Shown in pieces: positions 6,192 to 13,353 of a stretch of 22,985 nucleotides of DNA; positions within the stretch are counted from its first letter, which is position 1, and every line of letters begins with the position of its first letter. A program made the translations under genes and the position numbers. The notes under the pieces were generated by a model that saw only the letters and a list, made by a program, of their open reading frames with translations, had not been told where the DNA came from and searched no databases. Source of the stretch: JBCCMB01 sp039026555 (GTDB taxonomy: Bacteria > Pseudomonadota > Alphaproteobacteria > Caulobacterales > Hyphomonadaceae); assembly GCA_039026555.1 (NCBI GenBank), contig JBCCMB010000034.1:1-22985 (forward strand), read 5' to 3'.

Positions 6192-7076
6192 CTAAGACGC
6201 GGATTTAGCCGCCTCGCGCATCGCGTCCGCCTGCTCGACGGTGACGCCCAGCGCGTCGAATAGGGGATTGGGTAGATCCTGCCGCCAGGCGTGCGGCGGT
6301 CCGACTGTAAGGCCGCCATCCACCACAATATGTGTCCCATTGACGAACTCGCCGGCGTCAGACGCCAGGAACACCACCGCATTGGCGATATCAGCGCCCT
6401 GACCTGACCGTCCGGCCGGCTGTGCGCCGCCGGCGCCCTGCGATAACATCTCGGCCATCTGAGCGGCTTGAGCCCGCGGGACGCCAAGCGATGCGCCAAT
6501 CATAGACGTGGCGATAATGACGGGACAGACCGCATTAACGCGGATCTTATCCGCCGCCAATTCCGCCGCCGCCATGCGTGAAAAATGCAAAACCGCCGCT
6601 TTCGCCGTGGAGTATGTCGCCGGACCATATCCCGCCTGCATCCCGGCGACCGAGGACGTGTTCACAATGACGCCGCCGCCGCGTTCGCGCATCAAAGGAA
6701 CAGCGTGTTTTACGCCCATAAACGGCGCTTTGACCAACAAATCCATGTTCGCTGACCACGCCGCCATGTCCAATACTTCGATCGGCTCGCTCGGACCGCC
6801 AATGCCGGCGTTGTTGAACAAAACGTCCAAGCCGCCAAATTCGGTTTTAGCAGCGTGTAGAAGCGCTTTGAGCTGGTCTTCATCCGTCACATCGCAATGG
6901 CGATACGCGACTGTATCGGCGCCAAGCCGCGTGACCAGCGCCTCGCCCGCCTCGTTTTGAAGATCGCCGACGACGACGCGCGCGCCCTCTTCTACAAAGG
7001 CTTCGACCGTTGCGAGTCCAATTCCGCTCGCACCGCCCGTTATCACCGCGATTTTACCGTCCAGCTTGCCAGCCAT
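6192..7076 (-). CDS. Short-chain dehydrogenase/reductase (SDR) family oxidoreductase
   Basis: A 294-residue classical SDR. The cofactor motif TGGASGIG is at 13-20, D38 after the second strand suggests NAD(H) preference, NNAG is at 88-91, the catalytic Ser is in NTSSVAG (S142), and the YxxxK motif is Tyr155/Lys159. A C-terminal GTHIVVDGGLTVG is typical of the family, but the roughly 35 residues after it extend beyond the usual 250-residue SDR length. The ATG at 7076 has a well-placed AGGGAG six bases upstream, so it is preferred over the in-frame ATG at 7091. The gene appears monocistronic. The substrate is not predictable; many such SDRs oxidise secondary alcohols or 3-hydroxyacyl groups. Confidence 0.92.
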   Translation of the reverse strand: MAGKLDGKIAVITGGASGIGLATVEAFVEEGARVVVGDLQNEAGEALVTRLGADTVAYRHCDVTDEDQLKALLHAAKTEFGGLDVLFNNAGIGGPSEPIEVLDMAAWSANMDLLVKAPFMGVKHAVPLMRERGGGVIVNTSSVAGMQAGYGPATYSTAKAAVLHFSRMAAAELAADKIRVNAVCPVIIATSMIGASLGVPRAQAAQMAEMLSQGAGGAQPAGRSGQGADIANAVVFLASDAGEFVNGTHIVVDGGLTVGPPHAWRQDLPNPLFDALGVTVEQADAMREAAKSAS

Positions 7077-7144
7077 TATGCGCTCCCTCATCTATATTTT
7101 GCCGATATAAAGCCGGCTAGATAAAGGAGCGCAACCGAGAAACC

Positions 7145-7336
7145 CTAAGCTCTTAGGACTCTCGATACGGCTTTTTTCTCTGCATCGTTCAAGCCGGAAA
7201 CAATGCTCTCAACATCGTTCGCAGGCATTTTGAACGCGCGCGCCACATCATCATAGGACAAAGGCTCGCCAAAAGGCGTATCCAAAACGAAGTCGACAAT
7301 GTCCGGCGTGTAGTCTGAAAAATCGCTCTTAGACAT
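7145..7336 (-). CDS. Hypothetical 63-aa protein, second gene of a lipoprotein pair
   Basis: This small protein is not recognised. It has a very strong Shine-Dalgarno (AGGAGG, five bases before the ATG at 7336) and starts nine bases after the stop of the upstream lipoprotein gene, so the two are almost certainly co-transcribed. The product is soluble and acidic at the N-terminus (MSKSDFSDYTPDIVDFVLD). The segment LSYDDVARAFKMPANDVESIV (about 26-46) could form a helix-turn-helix-like pair of helices, followed by a basic helix ending VSRVLRA. A DNA-binding role is only a possibility. A 6-bp inverted repeat (CCTAAG-CT-CTTAGG, 7144-7157) covers the stop codon. Confidence 0.75.
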   Translation of the reverse strand: MSKSDFSDYTPDIVDFVLDTPFGEPLSYDDVARAFKMPANDVESIVSGLNDAEKKAVSRVLRA

Positions 7337-7345
7337 GACCGCCTC

Positions 7346-7984
7346 CTACTTAGGATTGCAGAAATAATAGAATTGAGTCGCCGCTTCGTTAAAGCCGCTC
7401 AAAGACGCGACCTTCAAAGCCGGCTCTTCCGGCGCGACATCTTCAGTGGTCAGCGCTAGCACCGTCTCTCCCGTATCGGACACAAAGGCGGCGCGCTGCG
7501 ACGCGCCAACGCCGTTGAGGTCGAGCCAGTCAATTGGAAAGTCGAACTCGGCGTTGACGCCGTCGCTTTCAAACACGCCGGCCAAGTCCGATGACGCCAT
7601 TGTATCGCCCAATAAATCGACGGCCGCCGCAACTTCAGATTTACGTGTCAGCTTGAGAGAAAACACCGCCGCTTCGCCCGCGCGCGCTACGTCTTGCCCC
7701 TGCAAGGCGCCTGAGATCGCGCCTGTATCCGAGTTGCACGAGAAAGACAGCGCATAGGCGTCGGTCTGCGACACGGCGGGATTGATCATGACCAGGAGCG
7801 GCTGTTCCGGCCAAGGCTTTTCAATAGCAGTCCAATAGGTCCCGCTTGTCGCGTCCTCCCCTTGATAAACGGCAGGCGTTTCCGGCGGCGACGGATCCGG
7901 CGCGCCGACAATGACGGGCTCTGGGGTTTGCGTCGCGCAGGCCGCGAGCGCTGCGGCGGCGGTGACGGCGGCGATGTGTTTCAT
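7346..7984 (-). CDS. Putative lipoprotein, hypothetical
   Basis: A 212-residue protein with a lipoprotein signal peptide: MKHIAAVTAAAALAAC has a hydrophobic core and a LAAC lipobox with Cys16 as the predicted acylated residue. A Pro/Glu-rich linker (about 20-40) and a folded domain follow. The domain holds only two further cysteines (Cys83 and Cys209), which could form a disulfide. I recognise no family. It is followed after nine bases by the 63-aa gene, with which it forms an apparent operon. Location is predicted to be the periplasmic face of the inner or the outer membrane; Ala at position +2 does not suggest inner-membrane retention. Confidence 0.8.
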   Translation of the reverse strand: MKHIAAVTAAAALAACATQTPEPVIVGAPDPSPPETPAVYQGEDATSGTYWTAIEKPWPEQPLLVMINPAVSQTDAYALSFSCNSDTGAISGALQGQDVARAGEAAVFSLKLTRKSEVAAAVDLLGDTMASSDLAGVFESDGVNAEFDFPIDWLDLNGVGASQRAAFVSDTGETVLALTTEDVAPEEPALKVASLSGFNEAATQFYYFCNPK

Positions 7985-8154
7985 GCGTGTCTGTTCCCGG
8001 CTTATGAAATCTACCAGACACGGACTTGCCCGCAGCTTGTGGCCGAATTGGGCCAGTTTCGCGGTATTTCGTCTTAAAAAAATGTCATGACTTTCAACGC
8101 ATGAGCGAAGCCTACCGTAATTGGCGAACTGTGCTTAATACGCCGACGCACAGC

Positions 8155-9150
8155 TTAGTCGATGTTGATCACGACCTTCCCGGTCGCGCGGCGTTCGATT
8201 AATTCGGTGATCGCGTCAGGCGCTTTGTCCAAGGAATAACTATTCGAAACGTGCGGACGGATTTTCCCATCAATGTAAAACTGAAAAAGCTCGCGAACAT
8301 TCTCTTCGTTTTCCTTCGGGAATTGCGCCACAAACGCGCCCCAGAACACGCCGACAATCTGACAGGATTTGAGCAAGGTGAGATTGAGCGGGATTTTGGG
8401 AATGCCCGCCGGAAATCCAATCACCAAAAAGCGGCCTTCCCAGTTTAAGGCGCGCAAAGCCGGCTCGGCGTAATCGCCGCCGACACCGTCATAAATGACG
8501 TCCACGCCGCCGCCGCCGGCTTTTTTGATCTGGTCGGAGAATTCTTTTTGAGCGTCGCGATCCAACTCGCCGCTTCGATACACAAGACCGGTATCCGCGC
8601 CCTTCGAGATCGCGAGATCCACCTTATCCTGGGTCGAGGCGGCCGCAATCACTTTTGCGCCCATCGCCTTGCCCAACTCCACCGCCGCCAAGCCGACGCC
8701 CCCGGCAGCGCCCAGGACCAGCAAGCTTTCGCCTGGCTTGATGTAAGCGCGATTTTTCAGCGCGTATTGCGACGTGCCATAGGTCAAGATGAAGGCCGCA
8801 GCCTCATCAAACGGCATGACATCTGGGATCGGGATGCATCGATTGGCGTCGACCGCCAATTGTTCGACCATGCCGCCCCAGCCGACCGAACCGATCACCC
8901 GATCGCCTGGCTTTAAGCGCGTCACGCCTTCGCCCACGGATTTCACGACGCCGGATACCTCAGCGCCCGGCGCAAACGGGCGCTGAGGCTTAAACTGATA
9001 CATGTCTTTGATGATCAGGCTGTCGGGAAAATTGACGCCGACGGATTTGACGTCCAGCACCACTTCGCCTGCGCCGGCGACCGGCTCGGGGATATCCTCA
9101 ATCACCAAGCTTTCCGGTCCGCCCGGGACTTTCGACAAAACGGCTTTCAT
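8155..9150 (-). CDS. NADPH:quinone oxidoreductase-type MDR family protein
   Basis: A 331-residue medium-chain dehydrogenase/reductase without the structural or catalytic zinc ligands of alcohol dehydrogenases, as in quinone oxidoreductase-type members. The GroES-like N-domain includes SVGVNFPDSLI (37-47) and PGAEVSGVVKSVGEGV (61-76). The nucleotide-binding domain carries GAAGGVG (147-153) and AASTQDK near 170-175. Such enzymes reduce quinones or alpha,beta-unsaturated carbonyls with NADPH, or act as enoyl reductases. The ATG at 9150 is preferred over the one at 9156, because AAGGA is eight bases from the former but almost touching the latter. It diverges from the asparaginase-like gene across a roughly 110-bp spacer containing an inverted repeat. 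Confidence 0.9.
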   Translation of the reverse strand: MKAVLSKVPGGPESLVIEDIPEPVAGAGEVVLDVKSVGVNFPDSLIIKDMYQFKPQRPFAPGAEVSGVVKSVGEGVTRLKPGDRVIGSVGWGGMVEQLAVDANRCIPIPDVMPFDEAAAFILTYGTSQYALKNRAYIKPGESLLVLGAAGGVGLAAVELGKAMGAKVIAAASTQDKVDLAISKGADTGLVYRSGELDRDAQKEFSDQIKKAGGGGVDVIYDGVGGDYAEPALRALNWEGRFLVIGFPAGIPKIPLNLTLLKSCQIVGVFWGAFVAQFPKENEENVRELFQFYIDGKIRPHVSNSYSLDKAPDAITELIERRATGKVVINID

Positions 9151-9180
9151 ACCCATCTTCCTTCACAATCATCTTCAGGG

Positions 9181-9197
9181 GTGTGTCCTTAACACAC
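9181..9197. promoter_or_regulatory. Inverted repeat in divergent promoter region, candidate operator
   Basis: GTGTGT (9181-9186) and ACACAC (9192-9197) form a perfect 6-bp inverted repeat with a 5-base spacer, placed between the divergent MDR and asparaginase-like genes. Size and position suit a dimeric repressor site. No regulator gene is adjacent. Confidence 0.3.
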
Positions 9198-9265
9198 TTG
9201 TCAGCGTGCATGTCGAAACGCTAGCTGAGGGGGGACGGGGTGTGAAGCTGGGGAGTTAAGCGCGC

Positions 9266-10159
9266 GTGGGAAAGTCCGCTAAATCCGCAACGTCAAGCGT
9301 GTGGGCGATCGCCCTCCATGGCGGCGCGGATGCGTCGAGGAAACGCGATTATGCGGAGGCGGAAGCGCATATGGCCGCTCTGTTGAAACGCGGCGCCAAA
9401 ATGCTGAAGGCGGGAGACGCGGCCATCGACGTGGTGGAAGCGATGGTGCGCGAATTGGAAGATTGCGGCCACCATATCGCGGGACGCGGCTCCTCCCCCA
9501 ATTCGGTCGGCGGCTATGAGTTAGACGCCGCAATCATGGATGGCGAAACGCGCAAAGCCGGCGCGGTCGCTGCGCTAGAAGGCTTCAAGCATCCCATTTC
9601 AGCCGCCCGCGCCGTGATGGAGCAAACACCGCATGTGATGTTGGCGGGCGCGGGTGCGGCGGCCTTTGCAAGCGACGCGGGCTTTAAGCGCATCAAAGAT
9701 CCCGAGGAGTATTATCGCCCAGCAGAAATTCGACGCGGGTCAACCAAAAAGGCGGCGCACGGCACGGTCGGCGCGGTCGTGTTGGACGCCGAGGGCGGGC
9801 TGGCGGCGGGCACGTCGACAGGCGGCGTGCGGAACAAACAATTCGGCCGCGTGGGCGATACGCCGCAAATCGGCGCCGGCACATGGGCGGATGAACGCGT
9901 GGCTGTCTCCTGCACGGGATTGGGCGAGTATTTCATGCGTACAGGCGCAGCAGGCGACGTCTCCGCCCGCATCCGCTATGCGCGGGAGAGCTTGGCGCAA
10001 GCTGCGAAGAGCGCCATCGACGATGTCGGTTTCATGGGCGGAGAAGGCGGCCTTATCGCGGTTGATCGTTTGGGCCGCATCGCACTGCCGTTCAACACGG
10101 ACGGGATGAAGCGCGGCTGGGCGAACGCCAATGGCGAGTTTGAAGTCCGCACTTTCTAG
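9266..10159 (+). CDS. Isoaspartyl peptidase/L-asparaginase (Ntn-hydrolase)
   Basis: A 297-residue member of the plant-type asparaginase/isoaspartyl aminopeptidase family. These proteins autocleave in front of a Thr that becomes the N-terminal nucleophile. HGTVGAVVLD (165-174) holds the cleavage site Gly166/Thr167. TSTGG (183-187), RVGDTPQIGAG (195-205) and CTGLGEYFMR (216-225) match substrate-pocket motifs, and WAIALHGGA (13-21) is the typical first strand. It would hydrolyse isoaspartyl dipeptides and possibly asparagine in the cytoplasm. The start is a GTG with GGGGAG (9250-9255) ten bases upstream; there is no earlier plausible start. The RNA methyltransferase begins 28 bases after its stop and may be co-transcribed. 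Confidence 0.93.
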   Translation: MGKSAKSATSSVWAIALHGGADASRKRDYAEAEAHMAALLKRGAKMLKAGDAAIDVVEAMVRELEDCGHHIAGRGSSPNSVGGYELDAAIMDGETRKAGAVAALEGFKHPISAARAVMEQTPHVMLAGAGAAAFASDAGFKRIKDPEEYYRPAEIRRGSTKKAAHGTVGAVVLDAEGGLAAGTSTGGVRNKQFGRVGDTPQIGAGTWADERVAVSCTGLGEYFMRTGAAGDVSARIRYARESLAQAAKSAIDDVGFMGGEGGLIAVDRLGRIALPFNTDGMKRGWANANGEFEVRTF

Positions 10160-10187
10160 ACGCCCGCGAACACGCTAATCGATCCAG

Positions 10188-10691
10188 ATGAGAGGCTATT
10201 TCGGCATAGGCGTGGAGGGGATCTCCAAACCCATGAATCTCGGTGCGTTGATGCGCACGGGACACGCGTTCGGCGCGAGCTTCATTTTTTCCGTCAACGC
10301 CGACGCTAAGATCCGCGACATTTACAATTCAGACACGTCAAAATCGGTGGAGCACGTCCCCTATCATCAATGGGACGCCGTAGACGATATGGCGTTACCG
10401 AAAGGCTGCCAATTGGTCGGCGTGGAACTAACGGACGATGCTGTGGAGTTGCCGGCTTTCCGTCATCCGCCGGCCGCCGCCTACGTGTTGGGGCGAGAAA
10501 AAGGGGATTTGACGCGGGAGATGTTGGAACGATGCAGCCATGTGGTGAAAATTCCCACCAAATTCTGCATCAACGTCTCCCTCGCTGGCGCGCTCGTCAT
10601 GTATGACCGCGTCATTTCGATGGGCGGATATGCGCCGCGTCCGATTATGCCGGGCGGCCCCAGAGAGCCAGCACGACGCGGCCGCGGCTGA
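10188..10691 (+). CDS. TrmH/SpoU-family RNA methyltransferase
   Basis: A 167-residue SPOUT-class methyltransferase that would transfer a methyl group from S-adenosylmethionine to an RNA, probably a tRNA or rRNA ribose 2'-OH. The three SpoU motifs are visible: NLGALMRTGHAFG (17-29, with the conserved Asn17 and Arg23), YVLGREKGDL (99-108), and KIPTKFCINVSLAGALVMYD (121-140) forming the C-terminal knot. It is short and lacks an N-terminal RNA-binding domain, so it resembles the minimal TrmL/TrmH-like group. A basic Arg/Pro/Gly tail ends the protein. No strong Shine-Dalgarno precedes the ATG. Which nucleotide it modifies cannot be told. Confidence 0.9.
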   Translation: MRGYFGIGVEGISKPMNLGALMRTGHAFGASFIFSVNADAKIRDIYNSDTSKSVEHVPYHQWDAVDDMALPKGCQLVGVELTDDAVELPAFRHPPAAAYVLGREKGDLTREMLERCSHVVKIPTKFCINVSLAGALVMYDRVISMGGYAPRPIMPGGPREPARRGRG

Positions 10692-10701
10692 GCACCGCGC
10701 C

Positions 10702-11697
10702 TTAGCCGCTTATCTTTTGGATGACATTGTCGGCGTTCTGATCCCGAACGGTCGCGTTTCCACCTTCGCCAGGCGAAGCGTCCGCCGGCGCCTCCAGTTT
10801 TTCCACTTCAGGAATCTCGGACGCCACCTCTTTCAGTCCCAATTCCTCTAGGGTGAATTGGTTGATCGTCCCGCTCGCCGCGAGCATTTCCACGACATTT
10901 TGCCGGGTTTGAAGCTCCATCATCCGCATCAGCGCCTTCGCCGCCATCGGATCACGGTCTTTGAACACGTCGGCGATGCGGTCCAATTGCGTGTCGGACA
11001 TCCACATCACGCCGGTGGGAGCTCCCGTTGCAGATCGACCGGCCTCGCTCTCAGAAACAGCGTCCGCTTCTTCGTAAGAAAAGCTAGCCTCATAGACGAT
11101 GATACCTAGGGGAATGCCTGCCGCAGCGCTCGCAGAGCCCGCCTCGATCGCTTGCATGGCGGAGGTGACGGCGGTTTCGATCTCTTCTTGCCGCGCGCGA
11201 AGCTCCTCGTCCTTGTATTTGCCGATTTCATTGTCGAACAAATTCTCAAGGCGGCTGGACAGGGCCATCCCGAAATTCTGCAGCTGACACGGCGTTTGGA
11301 TCCGATCAACATCCAATTGGAAGGTGATGTGGGAGAAAATGCGATAGCGGTGCCGATCATTGGTCATCGCCACGAAGGGACGCGGCGAGCCGGTTTGTAT
11401 GCGCAATGAGATTTCGCCCGTTCGCTTGGTCACCAGGGAGCGCTCGTAATACTCGTCCTTCTCCGGCGATTGCACCGTAAAGGCGATGTCGGGCGCATCT
11501 TTCTCGCGAAGCACTTTGATTTTGGGATCCCAAATCGTAATCGGCGACGTGATCGCACCGTGAAAATCGGCGCCTTTTTTGGCGACCATAGCGTGCTCGG
11601 ACGCCGGATCGAAGGTGCGCGCGGCCCTATAGATCAAAAAGACCAATAGAAGCAGGACAATCACAACGCCCGCCACCGCCAATATATTCGCAAGCAT
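10702..11697 (-). CDS. SPFH/Band 7-like membrane-anchored protein, putative
   Basis: A 331-residue protein with one N-terminal membrane helix (about 4-23, rich in Val and Leu) followed by an extramembrane region that reads like a divergent SPFH/Band 7 domain. It contains beta-strand-rich segments (about 75-135, including SHITFQLDVDRIQ), then a charged helical stretch (YKDEELRARQEEIETAV, about 164-180), and a second helical region (about 235-285) with many Met, Ala and Gln. The C-terminus is low-complexity and acidic. SPFH proteins form oligomeric scaffolds in membranes. The ATG at 11697 has GGGGAG seven bases upstream and starts the membrane helix, so it is preferred over 11721. The name is tentative; no NfeD-type protease partner lies next to it. 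Confidence 0.6.
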   Translation of the reverse strand: MLANILAVAGVVIVLLLLVFLIYRAARTFDPASEHAMVAKKGADFHGAITSPITIWDPKIKVLREKDAPDIAFTVQSPEKDEYYERSLVTKRTGEISLRIQTGSPRPFVAMTNDRHRYRIFSHITFQLDVDRIQTPCQLQNFGMALSSRLENLFDNEIGKYKDEELRARQEEIETAVTSAMQAIEAGSASAAAGIPLGIIVYEASFSYEEADAVSESEAGRSATGAPTGVMWMSDTQLDRIADVFKDRDPMAAKALMRMMELQTRQNVVEMLAASGTINQFTLEELGLKEVASEIPEVEKLEAPADASPGEGGNATVRDQNADNVIQKISG

Positions 11698-11782
11698 AGG
11701 AAGTCTCCCCGCTCGTCCCACGCGTTAATGACCCGTTAAGCTATAACTTCCGGGCGCTCAGGCCTCAATTAAAATTCGGACA

Positions 11783-11869
11783 TCATTTGGAGAACGCGGC
11801 GCGCATGACTTCCAGCGGCGTCTTGTAGAGACGCGCCATGCGCTCCTGGTCGAAATTTCTGAGGCGCAA
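11783..11869 (-). CDS. Possible 28-aa (or 18-aa) small ORF downstream of rplS
   Basis: This is a tentative micro-ORF. A TTG at 11867-11869, immediately after the rplS terminator, opens a frame of 28 residues. An internal ATG at 11837-11839, preceded by AGGAG at only three bases, gives an 18-residue product, MARLYKTPLEVMRAAFSK. The peptide looks protein-like, with an amphipathic charged stretch RLRNFDQER upstream of the ATG. The ORF ends before the promoter region of the SPFH-like gene. It could be chance, a remnant of a longer gene, or a leader peptide for the downstream gene. Confidence 0.28.
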   Translation of the reverse strand: MRLRNFDQERMARLYKTPLEVMRAAFSK

Positions 11870-11872
11870 ACG

Positions 11873-11905
11873 AAAACCGCCGCCCCGTTGCGAGGGCGGC
11901 GGCTT
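11873..11905 (-). terminator. Intrinsic terminator of rplS (trmD-rplS transcript)
   Basis: On the minus strand CCGCCGCCC (complement of 11894-11902) pairs with GGGCGGCGG (complement of 11877-11885), a perfect 9-bp stem with an 8-base loop, followed by four T (11873-11876). It begins about 25 bases after the rplS stop. This is a strong Rho-independent terminator. Confidence 0.85.
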
Positions 11906-11929
11906 GAACCATTAAATTACAAAGAGACG

Positions 11930-12328
11930 CTATGCGCCCTTCTTCGCCCGACGTTCGATGCCGCGGCCCGTCGTCCGCTCGGAGATACGTGCAGCTTTAC
12001 CGGTGCGCCCGCGCAGATAATACAGCTTGGCGCGGCGTACCTTGCCTTTGCGTTTCACCTCAATGCTTTCCAACATGGGCGACACCACGGGGAACACGCG
12101 TTCTACGCCTTCGCCGAACGACAGTTTGCGAACCGTGAAGCTTTCATTCAGCCCACCGCCAGACCGCGCGATACATACGCCCTCAAAGGCCTGCACACGC
12201 TCACGCTCGCCCTCTTTAATCTTCACATTGACGCGAAGCGTGTCGCCTGGAGAGAATTCAGGAATGGTTTTGCCGCCGACAACGCGGGCGACTTCCTCAG
12301 CTTCGAGCGTCTCGATAATGTTGGCCAT
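11930..12328 (-). CDS. rplS: 50S ribosomal protein L19 (bL19)
   Basis: A 132-residue ribosomal protein at the 30S-50S interface. Typical bL19 features are the PEFSPGDTLRVNVKIKEG segment (23-40), ERERVQAFEGVCIARSGGGL (41-60), ESFTVRKLSFGEGVERVFPV, and the basic KVRRAKLYYLRGRTGKAARI region. It starts 11 bases after the trmD stop, as in the usual trmD-rplS pair, and a strong terminator follows. The C-terminal basic tail makes it slightly longer than the E. coli protein, which is common in alphaproteobacteria. Confidence 0.98.
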   Translation of the reverse strand: MANIIETLEAEEVARVVGGKTIPEFSPGDTLRVNVKIKEGERERVQAFEGVCIARSGGGLNESFTVRKLSFGEGVERVFPVVSPMLESIEVKRKGKVRRAKLYYLRGRTGKAARISERTTGRGIERRAKKGA

Positions 12329-12339
12329 TGATTTGGCGC

Positions 12340-13053
12340 CTATTCTTCACGCGAGCGTATCGCGGATTTTGTTTGGGGAGCGCGGTATAAATCCGGTCTT
12401 CGCGCCCGTGTCAACGCCTCAGCTTCAGCTGCACGCCATTCCTCGACTTTTTTATGGTCTCCGGAGAGCAAAACGTTAGGAATCTCCCGGCCTTCCCAGA
12501 TCCGCGGGCGGGTATAGTGAGGGTGTTCCAGCAAGCCAGTTTCAAAGCTTTCATGCTCTAAGGAGGATTGATTGCCCGCAACGCCGGGCAGCAAGCGTAT
12601 GCAGGCCTCGATCATCGCTTGCGCGGCCGCTTCCCCGCCGGCAAGGACAAAATCGCCGATCGACACTTCTTCTAAGCCGCGCGCGTCGATCACACGCTGA
12701 TCCAGCCCCTCAAACCGTCCCGCCAGCATCACCAATCCGGGTCCGGCGGCCCATTCTCGGGCGCGCGCCTGGTTAAACGGCGCTCCGCGCGGCGACAGAT
12801 AGATGCGCGGTCGATCGTCCGCCGCAATGCTGTCCAAAGCCTCCGCGGCGATATCCGCTCGCAACACCATGCCCGCCCCGCCTCCGGCCGGCGTGTCGTC
12901 AACTTGCTTGTGTCGCCCTTCGCCGAATGCGCGCAGATCGAGGGTTTCTAACCGCCAAAGACCTTCGGCGCGGGCCCGGCCGATGATCGACGCGTCTAGA
13001 ACCCCCGGGAACACGTCGGGAAAAAGCGTAATGATGGAAACGTTGAAGCTCAT
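12340..13053 (-). CDS. trmD: tRNA (guanine-N1-)-methyltransferase TrmD
   Basis: A 237-residue SPOUT-family enzyme that methylates G37 at N1 in tRNAs with G at position 36, preventing frameshifts. Motifs include ITLFPDVFPGVLDASIIGRA near the N-terminus, RHKQVDDTPAGGGAGMVL, and the trefoil-knot AdoMet site spanning AGRFEGLDQRV, VSIGDFVLAGGEAAA and the HPHYTRP segment near the catalytic domain junction. The ATG at 13053 gives the N-terminus MSFNVSIITLFP, matching family length; an in-frame ATG at 13062 adds three residues. Neither start has a good Shine-Dalgarno. rplS follows closely. rimM and rpsP, normally just upstream, are not present in the adjoining 360 bases. Confidence 0.97.
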   Translation of the reverse strand: MSFNVSIITLFPDVFPGVLDASIIGRARAEGLWRLETLDLRAFGEGRHKQVDDTPAGGGAGMVLRADIAAEALDSIAADDRPRIYLSPRGAPFNQARAREWAAGPGLVMLAGRFEGLDQRVIDARGLEEVSIGDFVLAGGEAAAQAMIEACIRLLPGVAGNQSSLEHESFETGLLEHPHYTRPRIWEGREIPNVLLSGDHKKVEEWRAAEAEALTRARRPDLYRAPQTKSAIRSREE

Positions 13054-13231
13054 GCGGCGCATCTAACAACGCCGCGCCGGCAGTGCAAAACCGCACCGCA
13101 GCACGTTGAGTCCAAAACTTGAGCGCCGATTGCTCAGCAATGCCGTGAGATTGGGCAAGGCGCCCTTTGCTGCACCGCGGTACGCCGCTCCGTATTGATA
13201 TTGAGCGCTCGAAGCAACTTAGTAGCGCTGT

Positions 13232-13247
13232 GCTGCGAGGTCGCAGC
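13232..13247. repeat. Perfect inverted repeat in leader, hairpin A
   Basis: GCTGCGA (13232-13238) and TCGCAGC (13241-13247) are exact reverse complements separated by GG, and would form a 6-bp stem with a tetraloop in RNA. The stem sequence recurs in hairpin B (13354-13378), on the other side of the terminator. Confidence 0.6.
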
Positions 13248-13288
13248 GCCAAATTTTGACGTCCGATGAAGGGCGACCACCACGCACC

Positions 13289-13348
13289 GCCGCGCCTATC
13301 CGCGGGCTTCTTTTTGGAAGCTCATTACGGATCGACGCGGCTTTTTTT
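13289..13348 (+). terminator. Leader terminator (candidate attenuator) upstream of nrtA
   Basis: Three nested stems can form: GCCGCG (13289-13294) with CGCGGC (13336-13341), ATCCG (13298-13302) with CGGAT (13328-13332), and GGGCTTC (13304-13310) with GAAGCTC (13317-13323, one G-T pair). Seven T (13342-13348) follow. An alternative hairpin, CCGCG (13290-13294) with CGCGG (13301-13305) around a 6-base loop, uses the same left arm and would prevent the terminator. It lies about 70 bases before nrtA with no upstream gene on this strand, so it probably regulates nrtA. A NasT-type ANTAR antiterminator is a plausible partner, by analogy with other nitrate operons. Confidence 0.65.
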
Positions 13349-13353
13349 GTGTC

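Noticed and set aside
8129..8153. Hairpin (CTGTGC with GCACAG, 13-base loop) just after the MDR reductase stop on the minus strand as a terminator.
   Set aside because: Only a 6-bp stem and no T-run follows; at most a 3' stabilising stem.
13083..13096. GTGC-N6-GCAC dyad near trmD as an NtrC site for the nitrate operon.
   Set aside because: Arms and spacing do not fit the NtrC consensus as I know it, and the arms are only four bases.
13152..13174. GG and GC pairs around a possible sigma-54 (-24/-12) promoter for nrtA.
   Set aside because: The distance between the GG and GC elements is wrong (not ten bases) in every register I tried.
12899..13252. Long minus-strand frame across the trmD upstream region.
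   Set aside because: It lies largely in the wrong frame over trmD and in structured leader DNA, has no recognisable motif, and is best explained by high GC content.
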